DNA of 56,087 nt from Methanobacteriota archaeon. GTDB lineage: Archaea > Thermoplasmatota > Thermoplasmata > UBA10834. The notes under the pieces are model-generated. The model did not search any database. It worked only from the letters and a program-made list of their open reading frames with translations, and had not been told where the DNA came from. The DNA lies in assembly GCA_020725925.1 (NCBI GenBank), contig DYTN01000010.1, forward strand, positions 1 through 56,087. Reading direction: 5' to 3'. Numbering within the stretch: position 1 is the first letter of the stretch; each line of letters starts with the position of its first letter. Positions 1 to 8,921 of the stretch are shown here, in pieces. The translations under genes and the position numbers were made by a program.

Positions 1-1
1 C

Positions 2-658
2 ATGGGTGATGTCAGAGGCGGACTCCGGTTCGTTCGCGGATGGCCGGGAGCGATGATCATCATATGGGTCGCGATGGTGCTGAACTTCCTGTTCGTGCCG
101 ACCGACGCGCTCCTTCCCATCCTCACCTTGGATCACTTCGACGGGGGGGCGGAGGAGTTCGCCGCTTTCCAATCGTTCGTCGGGTTGGGTATGGTTGTCG
201 GGGGGATTGCCCTGGGAGTCTGGGGAGGGTCCAAGCGCAGAATGGTGACGGTCTGTCTCGGACTTGTGGCCATGGGCCTGGCCACGCTGGTCATCGGGTT
301 CTCTCCATCAGGTTGGTACCTGATCGCGCTTGTGGCAATCTTCGCCGCCGGGGCCGCGATGTCAATCGTCAACGGGGCTCTGATGGCCGTCATGCAGGCG
401 GTCATACCTGCCGACATGCAGGGGCGCGTCTTCTCCCTCATAGGCAGCGGCGTCATGGCCATGACACCTCTGGGCCTCGCAGTCGGGGGGCCCACTGCTG
501 ACTGGCTCGGCCCTCAGATGTGGTATGTGCTGGCAGGCGGAGCGAGCGCCGTCCTTGGCGTCGCAGTGTTCTTCGTCCCGGTGGCAATGAACCTGGAGAA
601 TGGCGTGCAAGCAGTGACGCCAAAGCCAGGGGAGCACCTGTCCGCCGACCAGAAATGA
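2..658 (+). CDS. MFS transporter, C-terminal part (5' partial)
   Basis: This is the C-terminal half of a Major Facilitator Superfamily permease; the reading frame runs off the left edge of the window, so the true start is not seen. About six hydrophobic helices are visible, among them one around residues 17-37 and one around 103-132. A short positive loop (KRR, about residue 78) follows a Gly-rich helix, as in the MFS-3 group of efflux permeases. The tail is hydrophilic. The substrate cannot be read from the sequence. It ends about 150 bases before the convergent PurM-like gene. Confidence 0.75.
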   Translation: MGDVRGGLRFVRGWPGAMIIIWVAMVLNFLFVPTDALLPILTLDHFDGGAEEFAAFQSFVGLGMVVGGIALGVWGGSKRRMVTVCLGLVAMGLATLVIGFSPSGWYLIALVAIFAAGAAMSIVNGALMAVMQAVIPADMQGRVFSLIGSGVMAMTPLGLAVGGPTADWLGPQMWYVLAGGASAVLGVAVFFVPVAMNLENGVQAVTPKPGEHLSADQK

Positions 659-810
659 GAATGAGAGAGTCGAGCACGGTGGGGGCCGCAGCGTGACAGT
701 CCCCTTTTACTAGCTCAACCTACCCCAGCGTATAGGCGCCCTCTGGGATTGGTTGCCAACCGCTGTGTTGCCGTGTTTCTCGCTCTCGCATCAACAATAG
801 GGGACTCGGC

Positions 811-1782
811 TCATATCTTTTGCGGAACCAAACATCCCAGGGTGTCCTTGGTGAAGTCGAACAGCACTCCCTTCTGGCCTTCGAGCTCCACTTCGAGCAC
901 CGTGGCCTTCGAGACCGTCCCGCATTCGGCGGCACTGATGTCCGCCCTCGCGAACTCGTCCACGACGGCCTGCGTCCGCCTCTCCTTGCATGTGACCACG
1001 AACCCGCATCCCTGGTACGCGGTGAGCCATTGGAGCAGGTCCACTCCTTTCGGTCGGGGAATCTTTCCGATATCGACGAGGCCGCCCTTTCCGCTTGCCT
1101 CGAGAAGCATGCCGAGCGTGCCCAGCGCGCCTGGGTTGCTGATGTCCTTGCCCGCCGTGAGGAACGGCGCAATCTTGTTCATGGTTCTGAGCTGTTTCCT
1201 GACTATCTCCTTGCTCTTCCTGGAGGTGGTGTCCCACGAGTACGGTACGCCCTCCGTGAACTGACCGTCCAGGTCCATGGCGAACACTATCGGGTCGCCA
1301 TCGGAGGCGCCGCTGCTGAGCACGAGCCTCGTCCGGTCTGTCTTTCCCAGTATGGCCACATCCACGGCCGAGTAGCTTGTGTCGGGGTGCAAGTGCCCGC
1401 CGACCATCGGCACGCCGAACTTCTCGCAGGCGGCCCTCATGCCATCCACGATTCTCGCCCTGACACCCTCGTCGGAACAGGACAAGACGTTCACCATTGC
1501 CACCGAGTGACCTCCCATGGCCGAGATGTCGTTCACGTTAACCAGCACGGCGCAGTATCCTGCCCAGTAGGGGTTCCTCTGGACCAGGTCTTGCATGATC
1601 CCGTCAGCGGCCATCAGCAGTATCTCCCTGCCACACTTGATCACGGCCGCGTCCTCGCCATAGGAGGCCAGCACATCGTCGCTCTTGACCGGAATCAGGC
1701 CCGCGGCTACCGACGTTACTGGGCCTTTCCGAACGACTCCTCTGTACGCCCTGATGCTCCTGATGATCTCTTCCAGCTTCAC
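811..1782 (-). CDS. PurM/AIR synthase-related protein (methanogenesis marker 2-like)
   Basis: A 323-residue member of the PurM/SelD/ThiL ATP-binding superfamily. The N-terminal half has the family pattern GEDAAVI (about residues 42-48), then MAADGIM and an Asn-rich NVNDISAMGG segment that in relatives binds nucleotide and metal. The C-terminal half has the usual GLV-DIG region. It resembles the AIR synthase-related proteins called methanogenesis marker 2 in methanogens and 'sll0787 family' elsewhere; the substrate of these is not established. It lies 39 bases downstream of a winged-helix gene on the same strand, probably as one operon. It is not purine PurM itself, since no other purine genes are nearby. 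Confidence 0.75.
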   Translation of the reverse strand: MKLEEIIRSIRAYRGVVRKGPVTSVAAGLIPVKSDDVLASYGEDAAVIKCGREILLMAADGIMQDLVQRNPYWAGYCAVLVNVNDISAMGGHSVAMVNVLSCSDEGVRARIVDGMRAACEKFGVPMVGGHLHPDTSYSAVDVAILGKTDRTRLVLSSGASDGDPIVFAMDLDGQFTEGVPYSWDTTSRKSKEIVRKQLRTMNKIAPFLTAGKDISNPGALGTLGMLLEASGKGGLVDIGKIPRPKGVDLLQWLTAYQGCGFVVTCKERRTQAVVDEFARADISAAECGTVSKATVLEVELEGQKGVLFDFTKDTLGCLVPQKI

Positions 1783-1821
1783 GGTCTCCGATTCCCCCTG
1801 ACCTCGGTAAATGAATGACCC

Positions 1822-2397
1822 TCACAGCTTGAGCTGCGTGGTCTCCTTGAGGTACGAGCGCGCGTTGAACCGTTCGATCACGACATCCGCCAGCACCTGT
1901 AGGAACAACCGATCCAGATCCTTCTCGACGACCATTGGGATGTCGCTGTTCGGCACCCTGTAGCCCATGCGAGTGAGGACCGCCTTTGCCTCCGCGCGCT
2001 CCTCGGCGGTGGCCTTCCTACCGTCGACGGCGCCCTCCACGCCGCATCGCCTTACCTCCATGTCGAACACCGAGCGTTTGAACAGCCTCTGAAGGCAGTA
2101 TGCGGCGAGCGTCGCCCTCTCGTCGTCTGTCCTTGCGAGCGATGCGCAGCTCTCGCCTATGAGCTCGTGGAGGTTCTTGTCCCTCGAGGCGGAGGCCGAG
2201 AAGACCTTCGCGGGTTTGATGTCCTTCTCCCTCAGGACGTTCATGTCCGCAAGCGCCTTCAGGTAGCCCGTGAGCTCGAGCCGGTGCAGCTTCACACCCT
2301 TGCCTGAGAGCTCCCTGCACACACCGCTTATGCTCATGGGGTCCTTCTTCAGGATCTCGAGCACGAGCTCCTTCATGTCCTTCTGAGGCGAGAACAT
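1822..2397 (-). CDS. Winged-helix domain protein, function unknown
   Basis: A 191-residue soluble protein. Residues about 8-60 look like a winged helix: helical segments around VLEILKKDP and ISGVCRELSGKG, then a recognition-like helix around RLELTGYLKALADM and a wing leading into VLREKDIKPAKVF. The remainder is helical and charged, with one unpaired Cys pair. It is the upstream partner of the PurM-like gene and may regulate it or act with it; that is inferred from position only. The start ATG lies about 20 bases from an AT-rich TTACCCAATCTG stretch on the minus strand. Confidence 0.6.
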   Translation of the reverse strand: MFSPQKDMKELVLEILKKDPMSISGVCRELSGKGVKLHRLELTGYLKALADMNVLREKDIKPAKVFSASASRDKNLHELIGESCASLARTDDERATLAAYCLQRLFKRSVFDMEVRRCGVEGAVDGRKATAEERAEAKAVLTRMGYRVPNSDIPMVVEKDLDRLFLQVLADVVIERFNARSYLKETTQLKL

Positions 2398-2525
2398 TGC
2401 ATCTGAGTTGGTAACAGATTGGGTAATATAAACCTAATCCAGGCCAGGAGGCCAACAAGGCCCAGGTCCAACGAGAGACGATTTGGGGCACGGAAGTGCG
2501 TGTGTGATCTGATGAGCGCGCGCAG

Positions 2526-2750
2526 TCACATCAGGAACATCAGGACTCCAAGCAACGTCAGAAGCGCAATGACGGAGACGATGGCAATGACGACTTCGGT
2601 CCGCAATTTGTCTCGAGCCTCCTTCGTGGACAAGCCTGCAACAACGTTCCTGTAGTCCTTTCCCAGGTGTCTCGACTCAACCCGGCTTATCTCTCCCTTC
2701 GCAGCAACGTCATGAAAGCCAGCTTCTCCGCTTGGTATCGGTAGCGACAT
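2526..2750 (-). CDS. Small C-terminally anchored membrane protein
   Basis: A 74-residue protein with a polar N-terminal two thirds and a single C-terminal membrane helix (about residues 52-73, rich in V, I and L). This is a tail-anchor layout, with nearly the whole protein predicted to face the cytoplasm. No known domain is recognised. A TATA-like CTTATTTCG element lies about 50 bases upstream on the minus strand. Codon usage matches the neighbours, so it is probably real. Confidence 0.5.
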   Translation of the reverse strand: MSLPIPSGEAGFHDVAAKGEISRVESRHLGKDYRNVVAGLSTKEARDKLRTEVVIAIVSVIALLTLLGVLMFLM

Positions 2751-2860
2751 AGAGACATCTCCACCGTCGAACTGCGGATGTAGTCAGAACGAAATAAGCA
2801 TTCCGCTCCGATTCTGGGCGCAGCGATACGGTCAACCGCGAGAGGGTGCTCGGCTGTTGA

Positions 2861-4459
2861 TCAGAAAGCCGGGCCCACCAACTGCCAGACTATGAGGAAC
2901 AACACGAGGAGCGCGAAGGCCGTGACCACGGTTCCCACGATCCTGTCCTTCTGGTCCTTCGTGTACTTCCTGCCCGTCTTGTCCAGCAGGTAGTCGAATC
3001 CGTCCCTGAAGATATAGCCGCCGTCCAACGGCACTGCGGGAAGAACGTTCGTGAGACCTATCATCAGGTTGAGCCAGAAGATCCAGTACAAGGAGTTCGT
3101 CAGCAGCCAGAACAGTGAGTCCGGCATCCATTCGAGGCTCCCCGAGGGGGCGTAGAGGTCTGTTACGGGCGACCTGATCGGGGCGAGGTCCAGGAAGGGA
3201 AGGGCTATGAGCCTCAGCCAGGACCGCGAGAAATCGTCCAGGTTCCTGTCACCCTCGAACGGGTTCGCCAGTATGTCAGCATAGTAGCTCGAATCCTCGA
3301 TCCTGAGCCCAAGGTCCAGGAATCCGCCGCCCAGGTATGCCCTGCCCTGGTAGCTCGGATCGTTGTTGTCGGGGTCGAACTCGTCGTAGTAGTCCCATTT
3401 GTTCGAGAGCGTGACGACAGTCACATCGGGGTCGATTGCGAACACGCCGGAGGCATCATCGTAGCTCATGACCGTGACATTGACCGTCTGCCCGGCATTG
3501 ATGAGGGACATCGCGTCTGTGAGCGCGCCGAGGTCGCCCAGCGGCGTGTCGTTGATGGACACGAGGACCATGCCGGTCTCCAAGCCCGCGTCGGCCGCCG
3601 CGTAGTCCTCGACGATGTAGGCGACTACCACCCCGTCCACGACCTGGGCCGACCCCAGCTCCCCTCTGAGGTAGTACTCAACCGTGACGTTCTCGCCTGG
3701 AGACGGGGCGGCCCTCTCGTCGAAGTCCTCTGCGTTTCCGATCTGTACGCCCCCGACAGACACTATGAGGCTGCTCGGTTCCACGCCCGCGTGCTCCATG
3801 GGCGAGCCCTGGACCACCCCGAGCGCGAGCGCGCCGTCCCTCGTGGGCTCGACGGACGACATCATCACGCCCGAGAACAGGCCCAGGATGATGAGAGCGA
3901 GCAGGAGGTTGCTGGCCGGCCCCGCGGCGAACACCTTAGACCTCTTGCGCCTGGTGGCGGACTGAAGCTCCTTCTCGTCCGGCTCCACGAACGCTCCTAC
4001 CGGGAACACGAGGAACACGAGCCCCAGGGACTGTATCTTCATGTCGCCCATCCGTGTCATTATCCCGTGGGCGACCTCGTGCACCACTATGGCCACGACA
4101 AGCCCGAGTATGCCATATCCAACAGGGATCACCGGGTTGATGCCCGGTATGCCGAGGATCAGCTCTGGCGAGGGCGCCTTCTCCACCTGAGGCACGATGG
4201 TCGCCTCCCAGAGCAGCAGGAGCATGATGAGGAACATGGCGGCCGCGCAGACCCAGAGCGAGAGCATGCCGTAGACCGTCCAGAGCCGCTTCTTCGAGGC
4301 CACACGCTCAATGACCTCCCTGCCCTTCCTGGTCTTCCACAGGATCATGGGGCCCATCAGGCTCATGCTGTGCCTCTCGAACCACTTCGCCCTGTGGAGC
4401 GCGTACACTCCCGCCAACCATGTCAAGAAGACTATGAGGGCGATTAGGTAACCGTTCAT
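2861..4459 (-). CDS. Site-2 protease family (M50) intramembrane metalloprotease with PDZ domains
   Basis: A 532-residue membrane protease that cuts substrates inside the bilayer. The zinc motif HEVAHG is at residues 127-132 in a membrane helix, and the third ligand is in the C-terminal LDG motif (Asp at about 479, in PAVPLDGG). Hydrophobic helices lie near residues 3-20, 62-88, 112-135, 180-200, 450-475 and 508-530. Two PDZ-like segments lie between the motifs: one around GVVQGSPMEHAGV, the second around YIVEDYAAADAGLETG. The substrate is unknown; relatives release membrane-bound regulators or clear signal-peptide remnants. It follows the 145-residue gene by 37 bases on the same strand. Confidence 0.88.
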   Translation of the reverse strand: MNGYLIALIVFLTWLAGVYALHRAKWFERHSMSLMGPMILWKTRKGREVIERVASKKRLWTVYGMLSLWVCAAAMFLIMLLLLWEATIVPQVEKAPSPELILGIPGINPVIPVGYGILGLVVAIVVHEVAHGIMTRMGDMKIQSLGLVFLVFPVGAFVEPDEKELQSATRRKRSKVFAAGPASNLLLALIILGLFSGVMMSSVEPTRDGALALGVVQGSPMEHAGVEPSSLIVSVGGVQIGNAEDFDERAAPSPGENVTVEYYLRGELGSAQVVDGVVVAYIVEDYAAADAGLETGMVLVSINDTPLGDLGALTDAMSLINAGQTVNVTVMSYDDASGVFAIDPDVTVVTLSNKWDYYDEFDPDNNDPSYQGRAYLGGGFLDLGLRIEDSSYYADILANPFEGDRNLDDFSRSWLRLIALPFLDLAPIRSPVTDLYAPSGSLEWMPDSLFWLLTNSLYWIFWLNLMIGLTNVLPAVPLDGGYIFRDGFDYLLDKTGRKYTKDQKDRIVGTVVTAFALLVLFLIVWQLVGPAF

Positions 4460-4496
4460 CTGGCAGACCCGCGCTCAGCTCATGCCGCTTCGTGTA

Positions 4497-4934
4497 TTAA
4501 TGGCTTTCATCGGGCCTGGGAGGGTTCCCTTGGCCGCCGCTCTGACCTGCGGTCATCTTGTGCCTGGACCACTCCTCGTCGGAGATCTGGTCGTACACGT
4601 CGGCCGCCTCGTCCTTCTGCTCCTCGCTGCCCTCCCCCATCTTGGCGAGCCTGATTATCTGGTCCTTCTTCAGGATCCAGTAGTGGATGCGCCAGAGCTT
4701 ACCCTTCTTGAGGAGGACCTCCTCCTGCGTCGTCGTCAGAAGTCCCTCCTCCTCGAGCATGTAGAACACGTCCCTGTCCTCGGATGTGAGCCTGTTGTCT
4801 ATCACCTCGTCCGTGTAGCCGAAGAAGCTCATCAGGTAGTCGGCGAGGCTCTTGATCTCCGCATCGGACATGCCCTTCCTCCCGACCGTGCGCTTCAGGG
4901 CTCTCTCGACCTGTTGCATGGTGACAACAGTCAT
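4497..4934 (-). CDS. Conserved archaeal protein, DUF6015-like
   Basis: A 145-residue soluble helical protein rich in acidic residues. The first ~110 residues look like a folded winged-helix-type unit: DAEIKSLADYLMSFFGY, then DRDVFYMLEEEGLL, then KGKLWRIHYWILK. The last 25 residues are Gly/Pro-rich and disordered. It resembles a family of short archaeal proteins of unknown role (DUF6015); the family name is from memory. It sits immediately upstream of the site-2 protease, 37 bases away, and probably shares its transcript. A TTTTTAGC TATA-like box lies about 37 bases before the start. Confidence 0.6.
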   Translation of the reverse strand: MTVVTMQQVERALKRTVGRKGMSDAEIKSLADYLMSFFGYTDEVIDNRLTSEDRDVFYMLEEEGLLTTTQEEVLLKKGKLWRIHYWILKKDQIIRLAKMGEGSEEQKDEAADVYDQISDEEWSRHKMTAGQSGGQGNPPRPDESH

Positions 4935-4991
4935 CCCAATCCCAGGAAGGCAACTGACTACACAGCTAAAAACGTGTCGAACGGATGACGG

Positions 4992-5702
4992 TCATCGCAG
5001 GTCCGCGGACTCCAATGCTGGCCCTATCCTGATGCCGCGCCTCGACAGCGAATCCAGAATGATCTTCGCCCATGCTAGCTTGCGCCTTTTGACGTCCTTG
5101 CTCCTGCCGGCCTTCTCGGACGGGCGCTCGAAATCGAAGCCCGCGAGGAGCACTTCTCGCGCGCCGAGTTCCGAGCATATGCACGCTGCCCTGTCCCCGT
5201 CCGTGAACCCTCCGAAGTTGACCAGGCCTGGAGGGGGAGCGCACTGACAAGTCCCGACGAGCGGCCCCGGGAACCTCCTCGCGTACTCCTCAATCGCGTC
5301 CTTGTTGTCCCCGTGCGCGTGCACGAAGACCGTCGCGCCACGCCTATTCATGTCGATCTGGTCCTCCACGACTCCATCGAGGTCCGTGACGACCATCTGC
5401 GCATCTAGGCCGGAATCGACCAGGACGCTAGCCGCACTGTCCGCCGCGACCACGAACACATCGATCCTGAGAGAAGATATTTCGTCCGCGAGGTTCTCGC
5501 CCCCGCCGCACACGAGGACCCTCTTCGGAAATCCGTCTCGCAGCCTCGCCAATGGGCTGGCTCCACTTCCAGCGAGGATGGAGGCCAGCTTGTTCGCAGC
5601 GTCGATGTCCGCCTGCTTATCGAACCCGAACTCGTCGCATATCCTGTTGTAGAGCGGCAGCCACTCCTCGAGCTCCAGGGGGTCACGCTCCTGGAGATGC
5701 AC
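4992..5702 (-). CDS. mptE: 6-hydroxymethylpterin diphosphokinase MptE-like (DUF115)
   Basis: A 236-residue DUF115/MptE-family enzyme. In methanogens MptE transfers diphosphate from ATP to 6-hydroxymethyl-7,8-dihydropterin in archaeal pterin (folate or tetrahydromethanopterin) synthesis. Visible motifs are VCGGGENL (about residues 67-74), VAADSA, VVTDLDGV (about 108-115), HAHGDNKD (about 128-135) and a C-terminal LLAGFDFE. This order matches archaeal MptE, whose usual length is similar. Its start overlaps the end of the DUF373 gene by 20 bases, so the two are likely translationally coupled. No other pterin gene is in the window. Confidence 0.8.
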   Translation of the reverse strand: MHLQERDPLELEEWLPLYNRICDEFGFDKQADIDAANKLASILAGSGASPLARLRDGFPKRVLVCGGGENLADEISSLRIDVFVVAADSAASVLVDSGLDAQMVVTDLDGVVEDQIDMNRRGATVFVHAHGDNKDAIEEYARRFPGPLVGTCQCAPPPGLVNFGGFTDGDRAACICSELGAREVLLAGFDFERPSEKAGRSKDVKRRKLAWAKIILDSLSRRGIRIGPALESADLR

Positions 5703-6831
5703 CTGTCTGGGCCGCCTCGGTCCTCAGGGACGCGTTCAGCACGGAGCTGAAAACGGCTATCAGGATGCCGGTGATCATCTCGGCGAATATCACCAGCAAG
5801 TCCGCATCGCCATAGGAGAGGAAGAAAGCCAACGCGTCCACCGCTCCCTGGACGATGAAGCCCGTGGCGAGGACGGAAACCATCATCACGATGAACGACC
5901 ACCTGATCTTGCTCGTTTGCAGGAAGGCCATGACGGACTTGCCGGTCTCGTACGCGAACACGCCGAACACAACGAACCAGACCGCGCCCGAGACGAACAG
6001 CAGGATGGAGATGGCCACGCTCCTCTCCTGGGGCAGCAGTCCCTCCATGTAGACCGTGGCCATGTCGTAGCCCACCAGCACTCCGACGATCACGAGGACG
6101 AATGCCACGATGGCGAACGGGATGACGAGGCTGCCCTGCCTGATGGAGCGCTTCGTTCGCGCGATCCGCTCCAAGGTCTTCGGGACCCACTGGTACGCCC
6201 ACCCTACCAGGTACACGCCGAGCACGACGCCTATCACGCCCGGCGCCATTTCGGACAGCAGGCTGATGTCGTCGTAGTTGCCCTCGGAGAAACGGATGAG
6301 CTTCGTGAAGAGCGAGAGCGAGCCCCAGATGACGAGGACGAGAGATAGCGGCACTATCCACTTCCTCCTCATCTTCTCGTCCTGGAAGGTCTTCATGATG
6401 AGGTAGTAGGTGCCCTCGATGCTCTTGCTCTGCTTCATGTAGACCCGCTTGACGGAGTCTATCTTCACCCTCGACGAGACGACGGGGTAGATCGACTCGT
6501 CTTCCGCGCCGTCGCTGACCAGGATCGCCCTGTCGGGCTTGACGACCTCCAACACGTTCCCGAGCTGGTTCGTCAGTATCAGGTCCGACTGGAAACCGAC
6601 GTGCGAATCCCCCGATATCGTTGCAATCTCCGTCTCCATTCCCCGCTTCACGAGGTCGTCATAGAGCTGAATGCCCGACAGGATAGTGTTCGCGTCCACT
6701 TCCTCGGGATCCGCGAGTCCGAGTGCGATCGTCGCCTTCAGGTTCTCGTCACGCCCTATCACGGGGCCGTTGATGCCCGCCTTGGTCCCGAGGTCGTCAT
6801 CCCTGTCGACGCAAAGAACGAGTGTTTTCAT
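5683..6831 (-). CDS. DUF373 family membrane protein
   Basis: A 382-residue DUF373 protein. The soluble N-terminal domain (about residues 1-150) begins with the family signature LVLCVDRDDDLG. Further conserved pieces are GINGPVIGR, GLADPEEVDAN and AILVSDGAEDE. The C-terminal part has about six membrane helices, from roughly residue 160 onwards, and a short polar tail. Function is unknown. I chose the ATG at 6831 because the family starts there; an in-frame upstream ATG at 6903 would overlap the divergent promoter of the next gene and add unconserved residues. It overlaps mptE by 20 bases. Confidence 0.8.
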   Translation of the reverse strand: MKTLVLCVDRDDDLGTKAGINGPVIGRDENLKATIALGLADPEEVDANTILSGIQLYDDLVKRGMETEIATISGDSHVGFQSDLILTNQLGNVLEVVKPDRAILVSDGAEDESIYPVVSSRVKIDSVKRVYMKQSKSIEGTYYLIMKTFQDEKMRRKWIVPLSLVLVIWGSLSLFTKLIRFSEGNYDDISLLSEMAPGVIGVVLGVYLVGWAYQWVPKTLERIARTKRSIRQGSLVIPFAIVAFVLVIVGVLVGYDMATVYMEGLLPQERSVAISILLFVSGAVWFVVFGVFAYETGKSVMAFLQTSKIRWSFIVMMVSVLATGFIVQGAVDALAFFLSYGDADLLVIFAEMITGILIAVFSSVLNASLRTEAAQTGASPGA

Positions 6832-6913
6832 CGCCGCACCTCGTATTGCCCTCCAGATGTATTTGAGTATCGCCCGAGGCGTACTGACTGGAGAATCCGA
6901 CATGCTCGAAAAC

Positions 6914-6923
6914 GCTTATATAA
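6914..6923 (+). promoter_or_regulatory. TATA box of the zinc-ribbon gene; probable leaderless transcript
   Basis: The element GCTTATATAA is centred about 28 bases before the ATG at 6946. Archaeal transcription usually starts 22-28 bases after the TATA centre, so the message should begin at or within a few bases of the start codon. Confidence 0.6.
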
Positions 6924-6945
6924 TGACCCGAGAATTATCTGTGCG

Positions 6946-7500
6946 ATGGCCAAAAAAATCGACGAGGCCGAGGTCAAGAAGGAATGCCCGAGCTGCGGTC
7001 TCGGGGTCGCGCTTGACGCCACCATCTGCGAGTTCTGCGGATGGGACTTCGAGGAGGAGGATGAGTGGATCCTCCAGATAGAGAAGCTCGAACGCGATCT
7101 CATGCTGGAGAAGCGCAAGTTCGAGCCCGGCACCGTCAACCAGAAGATCGAGTCGACCCTTCACGCGCCCGTTCTCGAGAAGATAGAGGCCATCAAGGCG
7201 TCCCAGGCGAAGGCCGCACCTCCCTCGACCGCTCCATCGATGGAAGAGAGGGCGGCAAAGACCGCGGAGATAGCGGCGAAGACGGAGATTGTGGAGGCTG
7301 TCGAGAGGCCCGTCCGCACGGTGAAGGCCGCGCCACCTGCTCCCGCTCCGCGCCAGCCCGAAGTGGAACCTGCCGAGCCGAAGGCCAGGCGAGTGAGGGC
7401 GGTGAAGGCCGTCCCTGCCCCGCAGCCTGAACCAGCGCCAGAGGAGCAGCCTGCACAGACGAGGAGAACGAGAGTCGTCCGCAGGACGAAATCCAGTTGA
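6946..7500 (+). CDS. Zinc-ribbon protein with Ala/Pro-rich tail
   Basis: A 184-residue protein. Residues about 13-35 form a zinc ribbon with two C-x2-C knuckles (CPSC and CEFC). An acidic stretch (EEEDEW) and a predicted helix or coiled coil follow (about 38-90). The second half is low complexity: Ala, Pro, Glu, Lys and Arg in repeats of the type 'RAVKA', ending in a basic tail (TRRTRVVRRTKSS). The ATG at 6946 is preferred over upstream codons because it lies just downstream of a TATA box. It may be a nucleic-acid or protein-binding adaptor; the role is not known. Confidence 0.7.
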   Translation: MAKKIDEAEVKKECPSCGLGVALDATICEFCGWDFEEEDEWILQIEKLERDLMLEKRKFEPGTVNQKIESTLHAPVLEKIEAIKASQAKAAPPSTAPSMEERAAKTAEIAAKTEIVEAVERPVRTVKAAPPAPAPRQPEVEPAEPKARRVRAVKAVPAPQPEPAPEEQPAQTRRTRVVRRTKSS

Positions 7501-7593
7501 TTGCGGATCTCTCTCGAGTTCGATACGATGGTCTCGCACCGTTTGAGTTAAGTACGCACAGGAGGATTCCTTGTTTCCCCGGGGAGCGACAAG

Positions 7594-8235
7594 GTGCGCA
7601 TAAGGTGGCATGGGCACGCATGTTTTGAGGTCGACGGGAGCGTGAAGGTGGTCACGGACCCTCACGATGGCAAGTCCCTCGGCATACCCCCGCCTCAGGT
7701 GAAGGCTGATGTCGTCCTTGTGTCGCACGACCACTTGGACCACAACTGCGCCGGACTGGTCCGGTCATCGGACGCAACGGTTGTCACGAAGCCAGTGATG
7801 ACCGTGGAGCGCGGGGTCAGGATCGAAGGCTTCACCGCGGACCACGATGCGGACGGAGGCTCGAGGCGTGGGAGGATTACTCTGTTCAAGTTCGAGCTCG
7901 ACGGCACGACTTTCTGTCACCTCGGAGACCTGGGACACAGGCTCAACGATGACATCGTCGAGAGAATCGTCCCGGTCGATTTCCTGTTCGTGCCCGTGGG
8001 GGACGTGCTCACGATAGGCCCAGAAGCTGCCTGCGATGTGGTGAAGAAGGTGGCACCGAAGGTGGCAGTGCCCATGCACTACCGAGTGCCAGGGCTGGCG
8101 ATTGCGATCCAGCCAGTCCAAAACTTCCTCAACCTCTGTCAGCCTGGGGGAATCGTGAAGGTGGGTAACGAAGTGGAGTTCATGCAGGACGACCTGCCGG
8201 CATCAGGCACCGAGGTCTGGGTGTTCTCCCGATAA
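7594..8235 (+). CDS. Metallo-beta-lactamase-fold hydrolase (UPF0173/UlaG-like)
   Basis: A 213-residue single-domain MBL-fold protein. It has the metal motif H-x-H-x-D-H at residues 45-50 (HDHLDH), an early WHGHACF segment typical of the UPF0173/UlaG-like group, a HLGDLGH motif (about residue 110) and a late PMHY histidine (about 153) that would complete the dinuclear site. Such proteins are hydrolases of unknown or varied substrates. The start is GTG at 7594. It is convergent with the aIF6 gene, ending 4 bases from its stop codon. Confidence 0.8.
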   Translation: MRIRWHGHACFEVDGSVKVVTDPHDGKSLGIPPPQVKADVVLVSHDHLDHNCAGLVRSSDATVVTKPVMTVERGVRIEGFTADHDADGGSRRGRITLFKFELDGTTFCHLGDLGHRLNDDIVERIVPVDFLFVPVGDVLTIGPEAACDVVKKVAPKVAVPMHYRVPGLAIAIQPVQNFLNLCQPGGIVKVGNEVEFMQDDLPASGTEVWVFSR

Positions 8236-8238
8236 TGG

Positions 8239-8898
8239 TCAGTAGAGTGCCAGACCGTCCTCGAGCCGGCCGAGTTCTATAGGAGTGGACCTCGAACCGA
8301 CATAGGCGCCCTTGCTGTTCGCTACGGCGCACGCACCAAGGTACGGAGTGCCGTAGTTCAACGTCGCGACCGATGCGGGCACCTTGAACAGGTCGGAAAG
8401 CTCCCTGAGCTCATCCTCGGTCGTCCGCGGGTGGCACACAACGCCCTTCGAAGTAGCGATGCATGCCGAGCCAACAGTTTCAATGCCCGCGACCCTCCCC
8501 CGCTTGACCTCAACGCCCAGGACGTCCTCGACCATCCTGACGGTGTAGGATGATGCAGCTGGATGCACGAGGGCAGCCTTGTCGTTCGCGAGGATGTTGT
8601 TCCCGGCGGCGTTGATCTTCTCCTCCATCCGGGCGACCCTCAGCTCCTTGGGCAGCCTGACCAGCTCGGCCTGCTCCGCAAAATTGGTGACGATCACGCC
8701 GTTAGAGTTCATGGCGACGAGTGATCCTACGACGGTCGAGCCAGCAACCGATGTGGAGACGACGGGCACCCCCAGCGTCCTGCCCATCTCCTTGGCGACC
8801 TTGGGCTCCACGTTGTCCGGGAGAACGGCCAGGACCTCGCTGGCGGCGCAGTAAACCCCGACATACGGGTTCCCGTTTATGTCACCCAGTCGAAGCAT
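8239..8898 (-). CDS. eif6: Translation initiation factor 6 (aIF6)
   Basis: A 219-residue aIF6, the ribosome anti-association factor that binds the large subunit near L14 and L24. The sequence shows the five-fold pseudo-symmetric pentein repeats, each around an 'N-x-x-G' core: SLVAMNSNGVIVTN, TSKGVVCHP and ANSKGAYVG. Length is normal for archaea. ATG 8898 matches the family start, which is why longer in-frame extensions were rejected. It is the last gene of the rps19e-pdcd5-rpl39e-rpl31e-aif6 operon, 23 bases after rpl31e. Confidence 0.95.
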   Translation of the reverse strand: MLRLGDINGNPYVGVYCAASEVLAVLPDNVEPKVAKEMGRTLGVPVVSTSVAGSTVVGSLVAMNSNGVIVTNFAEQAELVRLPKELRVARMEEKINAAGNNILANDKAALVHPAASSYTVRMVEDVLGVEVKRGRVAGIETVGSACIATSKGVVCHPRTTEDELRELSDLFKVPASVATLNYGTPYLGACAVANSKGAYVGSRSTPIELGRLEDGLALY

Positions 8899-8921
8899 CC
8901 AGTGCCTACTCCGTGGGGAAC

